Shown one piece after another: positions 11,430-20,098 of a DNA stretch of 64,000 nucleotides (within the stretch, counting starts at the first letter, position 1; each line of letters starts with the position of its first letter). The notes beneath the pieces were generated by a model. The model did no database searches and was not told where the DNA came from. It saw only the letters and a program-made list of their open reading frames with translations. Made by a program: the position numbers and the translations under genes. The DNA is from Solidesulfovibrio sp. GTDB lineage: Bacteria > Desulfobacterota > Desulfovibrionia > Desulfovibrionales > Desulfovibrionaceae. The stretch covers positions 26,707-90,706 of the forward strand of contig NZ_JBCFBA010000003.1 of the NCBI RefSeq assembly GCF_038562415.1. Reading direction: 5' to 3'.

Positions 11430-13574
11430 ATGGTCGTCAACGACGAGATGCACGCCCTTTTCCGGGAAGAGGTCATGGAAAACCTCGCCGAACTGGACGG
11501 CGCCCTGCTGGAGCTGGAGCGCAATCCGCAGGCCATGGACGTGGTGGACCGGATATTTCGGGCCGTGCATACGTTAAAGGGCGCCTGCGACATGTTCGGG
11601 CTGACCCCGGTGGTGCGGCTGGCCCATGACCTGGAATCGCTTTTCGACCAGGTGCGCACGGGCTGGCGGCGCGTGGGCAAGGAGCTGCTCGACGCGGCCT
11701 TCGCCGCCAAGGACCGCTTCGCGGCCATGCTGGCCGACGGCGGCGGGGGGGCGGTCGATGACCCCGTCCTGCTCGACCGCCTGCAGGAACTGCTGCGCGG
11801 CGCCGACCTTCCGGAGACGCCGGGGCGGGCCGTGGCGGCGCCGGCCGAGGATGCCGGCCCGGACGGCCCGGGCGGCCCGGATGGGGAGACGCCCCTGGCG
11901 AGTCCGGCCATGGCCACGGGCGAAATCCGGTCCTGGCGCATCCGCCTGGCCCCGTCCGACCCCGGCCACCTGGCCAAGGCCGATCCGCTGGCGCTTCTCG
12001 ACGAGCTGCGGGCCATGGGCGAACTGACCGTGCGGTGCGACCTTTCCGCCGTGCCGGAACTGGCCGCCCTGGCGCCCCAGGACTGCCTGCTGCGCTTCGA
12101 GGCGGTCCTGGCCGCCGACGTCGTGACCGTTCCCGATGGCAACGCCTTGCGCGATGTCTTTTTCTTCCTGGAAAACCCCGGCGACGTGGTCATCGAGCCC
12201 TGGGAGGGTCCGCTTGGGCAGACGCCGCCGGCTTTCCCCCCGTCGGCCGTTTCCGCCGCGCCCACCCGGGCTCCCGGCGGTACGCCGCGCCCGGCCGCGA
12301 CTCCCGATCCCCCCGCCCCCCCGGCCATGGCGGCGCCCCGGGCCGCCGCCCCTGCCGCCGTCGTGGCCGAGGGTCCGGGCGCGGCCCCCAACAAGCCCCA
12401 GCCCGCCAAGAAAGAGGCCATGCAGAGCCTGCGCGTGGACGCGGGCAAGCTCGACGACCTGGTCAACCTCGTCGGCGAGCTGGTCATCGCCCAGGCCCGG
12501 CTCACCCAGCTGGCCTCGGGCCTGGCCCATCCGGCGCTCACCAGCGTGGCCGAGGAGATCGAGCGGCTGTCCAACGAACTGCGCGACAATACGCTGGGTA
12601 TCCGCATGCTGCCCATCGGCACGACCTTCAGCCGCTTCCGCCGGCTGGTGCGGGACCTGTCCTCGGAGATGCGCAAATCCATCGAACTGGTGACCGAGGG
12701 CGGCGAGACGGAACTGGACAAGACCGTCATCGAGCAGCTCAACGATCCCCTCGTGCATCTGCTGCGCAACAGCATCGACCACGGTATCGAGCCGCCGGCC
12801 GAGCGCCTGGCCGCCGGCAAACCCGAGGCCGGCACCATCGTCCTTTCGGCCGAACACGCCGGCGGCGAGGTGGTGCTGTCCATCATCGACGACGGCCGGG
12901 GCATGGACCCGGAACGCATCCGGGCCAAGGCCGAGGAGAAGGGGCTCATCCCCGCGGATGCGCGCCTCACCGAAAGCGAGATCTACAACCTGGTCTTTTT
13001 GCCCGGCTTTTCCACGGCCGAAAAAATCACCAACGTCTCGGGCCGGGGCGTGGGCATGGATGTGGTCAAGCGCAGCATGGACGCGCTGCGCGGCAAGATC
13101 GACATCCAAAGCGCCCCGGGCAAGGGCTCGCGCATCACCATCAAGCTGCCGCTGACGCTGGCCATCATCGACGGCCTGCAGATCAAGGCCGGCGACGACC
13201 AGTACATCATCCCCCTGTCGCTGGTGGAGGAGTGCGTGGAGCTGCCGCGCGAGGGGGACCAGGTCTCCGGCCGGGGCCGCACCATCCACCTGCGCGGCGA
13301 GATCGTGCCCTACATCCGGCTGCGCGAGGCCTTCGAGCTGGCCGGCGACCCGCCGTCCATCGAGCAGGTGGTGGTCACGCGCTTCGAGGGCGAGCGGGCG
13401 GGCATCGCCGTGGACCAGGTCATGGGCCAGCAGCAGACGGTCATCAAGAGCCTGGGCAGCTACATCGGTTCGGTGGCCGGCATTTCCGGCGCCACGATAA
13501 ACGGCGACGGCACCATGTCGCTCATCCTCGACGTGCCCACCCTGGTGGCCGCGGTCAGGCGGGCGGCGGCCTGA
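11430..13574 (+). CDS. cheA: CheA-type chemotaxis histidine kinase
   Basis: A 714-residue kinase. P1 (1-105) carries His47 in VHTLKGACD. A region at 170-265 matches the middle domain of the upstream Hpt protein. A Pro/Ala linker leads to P3 dimerisation helices (LRVDAGKLDDLVNLVGEL, about 331-395), the P4 ATPase (NSIDHGIEP, DDGRGMDP, VSGRGVGMDVV) and the P5 CheW-like domain (from about 575). GGGAGG precedes the ATG. No CheW, CheY, CheB, CheR or receptor gene is in the cluster, so the input may come from a receptor encoded elsewhere, and the output may go to the REC-PP2C protein. A GGCC hairpin with six T follows the stop and may end the transcript. Confidence 0.92.
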   Translation: MVVNDEMHALFREEVMENLAELDGALLELERNPQAMDVVDRIFRAVHTLKGACDMFGLTPVVRLAHDLESLFDQVRTGWRRVGKELLDAAFAAKDRFAAMLADGGGGAVDDPVLLDRLQELLRGADLPETPGRAVAAPAEDAGPDGPGGPDGETPLASPAMATGEIRSWRIRLAPSDPGHLAKADPLALLDELRAMGELTVRCDLSAVPELAALAPQDCLLRFEAVLAADVVTVPDGNALRDVFFFLENPGDVVIEPWEGPLGQTPPAFPPSAVSAAPTRAPGGTPRPAATPDPPAPPAMAAPRAAAPAAVVAEGPGAAPNKPQPAKKEAMQSLRVDAGKLDDLVNLVGELVIAQARLTQLASGLAHPALTSVAEEIERLSNELRDNTLGIRMLPIGTTFSRFRRLVRDLSSEMRKSIELVTEGGETELDKTVIEQLNDPLVHLLRNSIDHGIEPPAERLAAGKPEAGTIVLSAEHAGGEVVLSIIDDGRGMDPERIRAKAEEKGLIPADARLTESEIYNLVFLPGFSTAEKITNVSGRGVGMDVVKRSMDALRGKIDIQSAPGKGSRITIKLPLTLAIIDGLQIKAGDDQYIIPLSLVEECVELPREGDQVSGRGRTIHLRGEIVPYIRLREAFELAGDPPSIEQVVVTRFEGERAGIAVDQVMGQQQTVIKSLGSYIGSVAGISGATINGDGTMSLILDVPTLVAAVRRAAA

Positions 13575-13625
13575 GCGGCCGGCCTTTTTTCGGGAAGAGG
13601 CGGGGGGGCAGAACGGCAACCCGCA

Positions 13626-13654
13626 TTGACCCGGCCCGGCCAGCCGGGTATCTT
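13626..13654 (+). promoter_or_regulatory. Sigma-70-like promoter of the Fur-family gene
   Basis: TTGACC at 13626-13631, a 17-base spacer, and TATCTT at 13649-13654. The start codon of the Fur gene is 30 bases downstream of the -10 element. I see no clear Fur box overlapping it. Confidence 0.6.
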
Positions 13655-13683
13655 GGCATATTCATCGCAACGGGACGAGCCCA

Positions 13684-14133
13684 ATGACCAAAGATCCAAA
13701 TGCCATTTTCACCGATTTCGTGGCCCGCAAGAAACTCAAGATGACGCCCCAGCGACGGCGCATCCTCGAGGTCTTCCTGGCCGAGCAAGGCCATGTCACC
13801 TCCGAGGAACTCTACCAGAAGGTCAAGCGGGAGTACGACAGCATCGGCCAGGCGACCGTGTACCGCACCCTCAAGCTCCTGGCCGATTCCGGCCTGGCCA
13901 AGGCCGTGGAATTCGGCGACGGGGCCATGCGCTACGAGATCCTCTACGGCCAAAGCCACCACGACCACCTCATCTGCGAGGTCTGCGGGGTCAACGTCGA
14001 GGTGGTGGACCCGTCCATCGAGCGCCTCCAGGAAGACGTGGCCCGTCGCCACGGCTTCCGTCTGACCGCCCACAAGCTCTACCTCTACGGCATCTGTCCG
14101 GACTGCCAGAAAAAGGCCGCCGGCAACCTCTAG
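13684..14133 (+). CDS. fur: Fur family transcriptional regulator
   Basis: A 149-residue DNA-binding repressor. The winged helix is at residues 15-85 (MTPQRRRILEVFLAEQGHVT, then GQATVYRTLKLLADSGL). The metal-binding dimerisation part contains HHDHLIC, then the zinc CxxC pair CEVC and CPDC. This spacing fits true Fur at least as well as PerR or Zur, and the length is normal. The metal it senses cannot be fixed from sequence alone. It has its own promoter and is followed after 11 bases by a K+-channel-like gene, so the two are probably co-transcribed. Confidence 0.9.
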   Translation: MTKDPNAIFTDFVARKKLKMTPQRRRILEVFLAEQGHVTSEELYQKVKREYDSIGQATVYRTLKLLADSGLAKAVEFGDGAMRYEILYGQSHHDHLICEVCGVNVEVVDPSIERLQEDVARRHGFRLTAHKLYLYGICPDCQKKAAGNL

Positions 14134-14144
14134 GGGGGCCGGGC

Positions 14145-14978
14145 ATGGACCGCCTGCTCTTCCTGGCCGCGGCCCAGGCGTCCGACCGCCCCGTGCTGGC
14201 CGCCATCGCGGCCAACCGCCACAGCCTCGCCCTGGGCCTGATCATCGCCGCCCATCTGCTTCTGGCCGGCCTGCCCCAGGGCCGGGCGGCGCTTTTCGTC
14301 CCCATGCTCCTGCTGGTGATGTATCTGGCCGGTTTTCTTCTTTTAAGCCAGCGCAACGTCTTTTCCTTAAGCATCCTCGGGGTGGGCGTGCTCGCCCTGG
14401 GCGCGACCGTGGCCAGCGTCTACAGCGAGACCAAGCCCCTGGTCGTGCTGGCCCTGTGCCTGCACAGCTCGTTCGATTTCCTGCTCATCCTCTTCATGCT
14501 GATCTGGCTGTTTCGCCAGCGCCGGATGCCGTTTGACAACATCATGGCCGGCGTCATCGTGCTGATGTTCATGGCCGGCCTGTGGGCCCAACTGTTCGCC
14601 CTGGCCAACATCGCCACGCCGGGGGCGATGCGCGGGCCGGACGGGCCGCTCGGGCCGCATCCCTCCATCACGTTGTATTACTTCAGCGTCGTCACCCTGA
14701 GCACGGCCGGCTTCGGCGACATCGTGCCGGTGTCGGACGTGGCCCGGCTGCTGGCCGCCTACGAGGCCATGGTCGGCCAGGTGTACCTGGCGGTGTTCAT
14801 CGCCCTGCTCATGGGGCGCCATTTCGCGGCCCACGTCACCAACACGCTCGGGCCGCCACCCGCTCCGGGGGTACCACCCGCCCTTGGAGCGCCCCCCGCC
14901 CCGGGAACGCCCCACGCCGCTCCGCCCGTTTCCCGCGCCCCGGCCGCCGGCGGGGAGACCGCGAATTCGGGTGCCTGA
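14145..14978 (+). CDS. Ion channel protein, two-pore-helix K+ channel type
   Basis: A 277-residue membrane protein. Four or five hydrophobic segments lie before residue 165, then a pore helix and filter TLSTAGFGDIVP, then a last helix (AYEAMVGQVYLAVFIALLMG). TxxxGFGD is a common variant of the TVGYGD potassium filter. The C-terminal 45 residues are low in complexity, rich in Pro, Ala and Gly, and hold no RCK domain, so gating by nucleotide is not expected. It starts 11 bases after fur. Potassium selectivity is inferred from the filter. Confidence 0.82.
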   Translation: MDRLLFLAAAQASDRPVLAAIAANRHSLALGLIIAAHLLLAGLPQGRAALFVPMLLLVMYLAGFLLLSQRNVFSLSILGVGVLALGATVASVYSETKPLVVLALCLHSSFDFLLILFMLIWLFRQRRMPFDNIMAGVIVLMFMAGLWAQLFALANIATPGAMRGPDGPLGPHPSITLYYFSVVTLSTAGFGDIVPVSDVARLLAAYEAMVGQVYLAVFIALLMGRHFAAHVTNTLGPPPAPGVPPALGAPPAPGTPHAAPPVSRAPAAGGETANSGA

Positions 14979-15035
14979 GGGCGCGCCCCTTGGAGGCCGG
15001 CCGCTTCCCTGATACGGGAGAGCCGGCCGTGCCGG

Positions 15036-15539
15036 TCATTTCCCGGCCAGGCCGAGGCACAACCGCGAAACCTGCACGGCCAGGCGATCCTGGTCGCCGG
15101 GGGCGAAGGTCTCCTGCGGCGTGCGCTGGTTGTAGCGCGAAAAGGTCAGCGCGATCCGGCTGGCTCCGGCCGGCGCGTCGAAGTCGAAGGCGAAGTCCTG
15201 CCAGTCGGCCAGGCGGCGCGCGGCGGCGATGGCCGAAACGTGGCCCACCGCGTTGCCGTTGACCGAAACGGTGATCTCCTGGCCGGCCAGGGGATTGGAG
15301 GCCCGAAAGGCCAGGCGCAGCCGGGCCGGGCCGGGCAGGCGCACGTCCATGGTGGCCTGCGGCCCCGTCAGCCAGCGGAAATCGACGCCCCCGGCCCGCT
15401 CCACCGCCCGCAGGCCCGTGGCCGGCAGGGCCGGGGGATCCAGGGCCATCAGGTCCACGGGCAGGGCGGTCGGACCTTCTTCCGCCGCCTTCGAGCAGGA
15501 CAGGGACAGAAAAAGACAGATGAGAAGCAATACGCGCAT
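15036..15539 (-). CDS. Lipoprotein of unknown function, beta-rich
   Basis: A 167-residue exported protein. The signal peptide ends in the lipobox LSLSC, so the chain is lipid-anchored at Cys15. The mature part has alternating hydrophobic stretches (RLRLAFRASNP, EITVSVNG, DWQDFAFDFDAP, SRIALTFSRYN) that suggest a jelly-roll or carbohydrate-binding-like sandwich. I do not recognise a named family. Its start overlaps by 20 bases the start of the glycosyltransferase on the other strand, so the pair share one control region and may act together, for example on a surface glycan. That link is inference. Confidence 0.72.
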   Translation of the reverse strand: MRVLLLICLFLSLSCSKAAEEGPTALPVDLMALDPPALPATGLRAVERAGGVDFRWLTGPQATMDVRLPGPARLRLAFRASNPLAGQEITVSVNGNAVGHVSAIAAARRLADWQDFAFDFDAPAGASRIALTFSRYNQRTPQETFAPGDQDRLAVQVSRLCLGLAGK

Positions 15540-17430
15540 CGGTTTCACGCAACATGTTCCTTTGCTGATCGTGATCGTCATCGGGGCCTGTCTGCGGCTT
15601 TACAACCTGGGTGTGCCGTCCATGTGGTGGGACGAGGCGCTGGTGCCGCTGATCGCCCGGTTCCCGGTGGGTTCCATCCTCGAATGGCTGCGCACCATCG
15701 AGGTGCACCCGCCGCTTTTTTACCTGCTCGTCAAGCCCCTGGCGGCCGCGAGCCAGACGGATTTCGCCCTGCGCCTGCTGTCCGCCCTGCCGGGCATCGC
15801 CTGCCTGTATTTCGTGTACCGCCTCGGGGAGGAGCTCGTCAGCCCCCTGGCCGGGCTTTGCGCGGCCGGGTTGCTGGCGGTCAACCCCTACGCCCTCTGG
15901 CTGTCGCGCATCGTGCGGCCCTACAGCCTGTACCTGCTGCTCTACCTTGTCCTGCTCTGGGGACTGGTCCGCTACCGGGCCACCCGGGCCGGCCGGTACG
16001 CGCTGGCCGTTTTCGCGGCAACGCTGCTCCTGTACTGGACGCACTACATGATGGTCGTCCTGGCCCCGGCCATCGGGCTGGCCGTGCTGGTCATGACCTT
16101 CCCGTCCTGGCGGGCCTTCCTGCTGTTGGCCGCCACGGACACGCTGGCCTTTTCGACCGTCCTGCCGTTTTTTCTGCTGACCCTGCGGCTGCCCCACTGG
16201 GTGGGCGAGGCGCCCCTGTCCGAGATCCTGGCCAATGCCGGCGGGAGCCTGCTCAAGCTCGCCTGGTTTCTGCCCGGCCCCCTCGGCTGGGCGATGCTGG
16301 CCCTGTGCGGCCTGGGGTTCGTCGCCGTGCGCGGCCGGCCCCGGCTGGTTGCGGCCGGGCTTGCCCTGTGCCTGGTCCCGGTGGCCATCGTCCTGGCCGG
16401 GCGGTTGGGCTGGACCGGCGAGCCGCGGTATTTCCTCAATTTCTTTCCGGTGATGCTGCTTGGGGCCGGCGGCGGCCTGGCCTGGCTGCTGGGGCGGCTG
16501 GGGCCGGTTGCCGCGCGGCTTGCCTGCCTGGGCCTGACCGTGGTGCTGGCGGCCGTTGTTGTCAACAACGCCCGGGAATTCTACGGCGAGCGTTCCCTGC
16601 TCGGCATGACCTGGATATCCTACAAGCAGGCGGCGGCCGCCGTGCCCGGCCTGGTGCGGCCCGGCGAGGCGGTCATGGCCTCGGAGGACGGGCTATATAA
16701 CGCCCTGGACTGGCACGTGCAGCGCCGGGGCCGGGGCAACCCCCTGCGGGCCGTGGACGTGCGCCCCACGGACGGCGAGGTCATGGTCAACTTCCTGTGG
16801 TTCGGGCCCATGGGCCACCTGGCGCAAACGAAAGACGACCTGGCCAGGCGCTACCCCGGCCTGGTCGAGGTGGGCACGGTGGGGGGGCTCTCCTTTCTCA
16901 AGGCCGTGGTGCAGCGCACCCCGGTGCAGCCGGCCACGGCCCTGCCCTGGGAGCGCACCTTCGCCGGGGCGGCGGACATCCTCGGCTCCAGCCATTCCCT
17001 GCGCGGCCTGGTCGTGAACCCCAACTGGGGCGAAGCGGCCCAGCCCGCCCAGAACGACCGCGCGGGCAGCATCGAATATTGCGTCGACAACCTGTCCGGC
17101 CAGGGGCGCCCGCGCATCTCCCTGGCCTGCCGCTACGTCAACGCCGGCGAGGGCAACGTGCTGCGCCTGCTGGTCGGCTATGACGGCGGTCCGTTGCGGG
17201 AGGTGCTTTCCAGCGCCGGGCCGGACCGGCATGTCTACCGCAAGGTCGTGCTCGACCCGCCCAGGGATTTCCGCCGGCTCCTCGTGCGGGTGGAACTCAG
17301 CTGCGCCCGGAAAACGGCCCAGTATCCCGGCGGCAACCTGGCCGGCCTGCAACTGCGCGGCCTGCTGGTGGCCCTCGATGCGCCGGGCGGCGACGACCCG
17401 GGCTGCGGCCCCGCCGCCGGCCGGCCGTAA
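15520..17430 (+). CDS. GT-C family glycosyltransferase (PMT/ArnT-like) with C-terminal soluble domain
   Basis: A 636-residue membrane glycosyltransferase that would move a sugar from a polyprenyl-phosphate donor on the periplasmic face. The first helix is followed by MWWDEA, with Asp38-Glu39 as the acidic pair of GT-C enzymes, and HPPLFYLL fits the conserved region after it. About eleven further helices follow up to residue 355. The last 280 residues are soluble; the final 120 (CRYVNAGEGNVLRLLVGYD and on) look like a beta sandwich. ATG 15520 lies inside the 5' end of the opposite lipoprotein gene. The ribosome site is weak. The acceptor is unknown. Confidence 0.85.
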   Translation: MRSNTRIGFTQHVPLLIVIVIGACLRLYNLGVPSMWWDEALVPLIARFPVGSILEWLRTIEVHPPLFYLLVKPLAAASQTDFALRLLSALPGIACLYFVYRLGEELVSPLAGLCAAGLLAVNPYALWLSRIVRPYSLYLLLYLVLLWGLVRYRATRAGRYALAVFAATLLLYWTHYMMVVLAPAIGLAVLVMTFPSWRAFLLLAATDTLAFSTVLPFFLLTLRLPHWVGEAPLSEILANAGGSLLKLAWFLPGPLGWAMLALCGLGFVAVRGRPRLVAAGLALCLVPVAIVLAGRLGWTGEPRYFLNFFPVMLLGAGGGLAWLLGRLGPVAARLACLGLTVVLAAVVVNNAREFYGERSLLGMTWISYKQAAAAVPGLVRPGEAVMASEDGLYNALDWHVQRRGRGNPLRAVDVRPTDGEVMVNFLWFGPMGHLAQTKDDLARRYPGLVEVGTVGGLSFLKAVVQRTPVQPATALPWERTFAGAADILGSSHSLRGLVVNPNWGEAAQPAQNDRAGSIEYCVDNLSGQGRPRISLACRYVNAGEGNVLRLLVGYDGGPLREVLSSAGPDRHVYRKVVLDPPRDFRRLLVRVELSCARKTAQYPGGNLAGLQLRGLLVALDAPGGDDPGCGPAAGRP

Positions 17431-17436
17431 GAGCGA

Positions 17437-19242
17437 CTAGAAAACATACTCCCCGCCAGGCCGCTTCGCGCACTCGGAAAAGACCCGCTCCCGGCAGCAG
17501 GCGCAACGCTCGGGGTCGAGGCGCGAGACGATGCCGGCGATGGCCGAGGCCTTGTCGCGAAAGACGTTTTGCGCCCCGATGCGGGCCAGGCAGCCGCCGC
17601 GCGTCAGCAGCTCCATCACCTCCCCCTTGAGCGAGCAGAAAAAGATCTCCCGCCCGGAAAGCCGCATGGAGCCGGCCTCGTGGAAGAGCATGTGGCAGCC
17701 GCCGGCGTCGATGAAGTTGATGCCCGAACCGACGATGAGGATGTGACACTGCTCGGGGCTGGCCAGGACGGTGCGGTGGAGTTCCTCGGCGATGTGGTTG
17801 ACCGCGCCGAAAAAGATCGAGCCGTCCAGGCGCAGGATCTTGAGCTGCGGGCATTCGCGCAGCGGCCGGCGGCGCACGTTGACCAGGGAGCGGTGGGGCG
17901 AGGCCGGATCCGGGGCCAGGGTGATGAAATGGGGGTGGCTGGTGCGGCGCAGGTACAGCAAAAGCGACAGCATGACCCCGGCGTACAGGGCGAATTCCAG
18001 GCCGACGAACAGCGTGGCCAGAAACGTGGCGGCCAGGATGCCGGCCTCGGCCTTGTCCGTGACGGCGATGTGGCGGATGGCCCGGACGTTGACGAGGTTG
18101 GCCGCCACCAGCACGATCACCCCGGCCATGGCCGCGATGGGCAGATAGGCCGTGACCGGGGCGACGAGCAGCAGCACCAGGGCCAGGAACACGGCCGAGA
18201 AAACCGCCGCCAGGGGCGTTTTCGCCCCGGCCTCGAAATTGACCCCGGTGCGGGTGAACGAGCCCGACGAGGCGTAGCCGGAAAAAAAGCCGCCCAGGAT
18301 GTTGGCCAGGCCCTGGCCGACGAATTCCTGGCTGTTGTCGATGCGCTGCTGGGAGCGCACGGCCACGGCCCGGGCGATGGACACGGCCTCGGCCAGGCCC
18401 AGCATGGCCACGGCCAGGGCGCCCGGGAACAGCACCCGGAAGGTGTCCAGGTCGATGTCCGGCAGCGAAAAGGGCGGCAGGCTGGCCGGCAGCGCCCCCA
18501 CCAGCCGCGCCCCGTGGGCGGCGCCGTCCAGGAAATGGCAGACGATCCCCCCGCCGACAAGGGCCAGAAGCAGGCCGGGCAGCCGCGGCCACAGCCGCCG
18601 GAAAAGCAGGGCCAGGGCCAGGGTCGCGGCGGCGATGGCCGCCACGCGGGGGTTTATGGCCGGCAACTGCCGGAAAAAGGCCAGCCAGGTCCCCAGGAAA
18701 TCGCCGCCGCCCGGGAGGGTGACGCCGAAAAAATGCCCCAGCTGGCTGGTGAGGATGAGGATGGCCGCTCCGGCGGTAAACCCCGTGACCACGGAGTGGG
18801 AGACGAAATTGACCAGCCCGCCGAGTCGGGCCAGGCCGAGGCCCAACTGGGCCAGGCCGGTCAGCACCGTCAGCGCCAGCACCAGCCGGATGTATTCCGG
18901 CGAGCCGGGAATGGCGAGCTGGCTGACCGTGGCGTAGACCACCAGCGATATGGCCGTGGTCGGGCCGGAGATGAGGTGGTGGGACGAGCCGAAAAACGCC
19001 GCCGCGATCACGGGGATCATGGCCGCGTACAGGCCGTAGACCGGCGGCAGGCCGGCGATGGCGGCAAAGGCCACGCCTTGGGGCAGCACGATCACCGCGC
19101 CCGTGAGCCCGGCCCAGAGGTCGGCGCGCAGTGTGCGGCGGTTGACCAGGGGCCACCAGGAAAGAAACGGCAGCAGGCGCGGCAGGGCCTGGCGCACGGT
19201 GTCGAAACGGCTTGGCGGGCGGGGCAGGTCGCATTGCTCCAT
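17437..19242 (-). CDS. SulP family anion transporter with STAS domain
   Basis: A 601-residue inner-membrane transporter of the SLC26/SulP family, which carries sulfate, bicarbonate or other anions. Ten to twelve helices fill residues 30-430, with the family phrases LWAGLTGAVIVLPQGVAFA, AGLPPVYGLYAA and SGPTTAIS. A cytoplasmic STAS domain (about 450-555) follows with ILRLDGSIFFGAVNHI. The tail has a compact cysteine group, CACC and a Cys eight residues later, not usual for SulP. GGAG precedes the ATG by seven bases. It converges on the glycosyltransferase gene with six bases between stops. In a sulfate reducer sulfate uptake is an obvious role, but the substrate is not proven. Confidence 0.9.
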   Translation of the reverse strand: MEQCDLPRPPSRFDTVRQALPRLLPFLSWWPLVNRRTLRADLWAGLTGAVIVLPQGVAFAAIAGLPPVYGLYAAMIPVIAAAFFGSSHHLISGPTTAISLVVYATVSQLAIPGSPEYIRLVLALTVLTGLAQLGLGLARLGGLVNFVSHSVVTGFTAGAAILILTSQLGHFFGVTLPGGGDFLGTWLAFFRQLPAINPRVAAIAAATLALALLFRRLWPRLPGLLLALVGGGIVCHFLDGAAHGARLVGALPASLPPFSLPDIDLDTFRVLFPGALAVAMLGLAEAVSIARAVAVRSQQRIDNSQEFVGQGLANILGGFFSGYASSGSFTRTGVNFEAGAKTPLAAVFSAVFLALVLLLVAPVTAYLPIAAMAGVIVLVAANLVNVRAIRHIAVTDKAEAGILAATFLATLFVGLEFALYAGVMLSLLLYLRRTSHPHFITLAPDPASPHRSLVNVRRRPLRECPQLKILRLDGSIFFGAVNHIAEELHRTVLASPEQCHILIVGSGINFIDAGGCHMLFHEAGSMRLSGREIFFCSLKGEVMELLTRGGCLARIGAQNVFRDKASAIAGIVSRLDPERCACCRERVFSECAKRPGGEYVF

Positions 19243-19438
19243 GGCGGTCTCCGGGGAGGCGGGGTATTGCGCGCCGATAATACCTCCGCGCCCTGGCGGG
19301 TCAAGCCGCGCGCCGCCGCATGCGGGCGCGCCGCGCAATCGCCGCTGGCTTCCGTGGCGCAGTCGGCATATGCCGGGAACAGCGGGACTGTCGCCCGCGC
19401 CGTGCCGCGACGCCGCGTTTCACCCCGGAGGCTTGCCC

Positions 19439-20098
19439 ATGCCCGACGCCGTTTTGGTCAGCGACTTCGACGGAACCATGACCGCCGAGGACTTCTATTC
19501 CCTGGCGGTCAAGCGCCTGCTGCCGGCCGAGGCCCTCGGCCCCTGGAAGGCGTACCTGGCCGGCCGGATGACCCATTTCAATGCCCTGCGCACCATCTTT
19601 TCGCGCATCCGCGCCCCGGAGGCGGACGTGCTGGCCGTTATCGACGCCATGGGCCTCGATCCGAAGCTTCCCGACGCCCTGACCCGGCTTCGGGCCGCCG
19701 GCTGGGAGGTGGTGGTGGCCTCGGCCGGCTGCGCCTGGTACATCGACCGGCTTCTCGACACGGCCGGCGTGTGCCTGGAGGTCCACGCCAATCCCGGTGT
19801 CTACCTGCCGGGCGGGCCGCTGGTCATGGAGGCGCCGCCGCCGTCGCCTTTCACCTGCGAGGAGACGGGCGTGGACAAGGCGGCCGTGGTGCGCGACGCC
19901 CTGGCCCGGGCCCGGGCGGTCGCCTTTGCCGGCGACGGCTTGGCCGACCTGCCGGCGGCGCTGCTGGTACCCGACGGCCGGCGCTTCGCCCGGGGCGACC
20001 TGGCCGAGGCCTTGACCCGGTGCGGCCGGCCGTTCCGGACGTTCGCCGCCTGGTCGGACATCGCGGCCATGCTGCTCGATGCGGGAGGTGCGTCATGA
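19439..20098 (+). CDS. HAD family phosphatase (MtnX/PSP-like)
   Basis: A 219-residue phosphohydrolase. Motif I is SDFDGTMT with nucleophile Asp9 and acid-base Asp11. Motif II is the Ser in VVVASAGC, and the metal acids are in FAGDGLADLP. The all-helical cap after motif I puts it in the subfamily with phosphoserine phosphatase and MtnX. CCGGAGG stands eight bases before the ATG. The stop codon overlaps the next start as ATGA, so it is translated together with the glycerol-1-phosphate dehydrogenase gene. A glycerol phosphate or related sugar phosphate is therefore a reasonable substrate guess; the sequence does not prove it. Confidence 0.85.
   Translation: MPDAVLVSDFDGTMTAEDFYSLAVKRLLPAEALGPWKAYLAGRMTHFNALRTIFSRIRAPEADVLAVIDAMGLDPKLPDALTRLRAAGWEVVVASAGCAWYIDRLLDTAGVCLEVHANPGVYLPGGPLVMEAPPPSPFTCEETGVDKAAVVRDALARARAVAFAGDGLADLPAALLVPDGRRFARGDLAEALTRCGRPFRTFAAWSDIAAMLLDAGGAS

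Noticed and set aside
17569..20094. Long plus-strand frame running into the G1P dehydrogenase gene
   Set aside because: The part before 20095 is the antisense of the SulP gene and then overlaps the HAD gene in another frame. Only the part from 20095 has family motifs and a coupled start.
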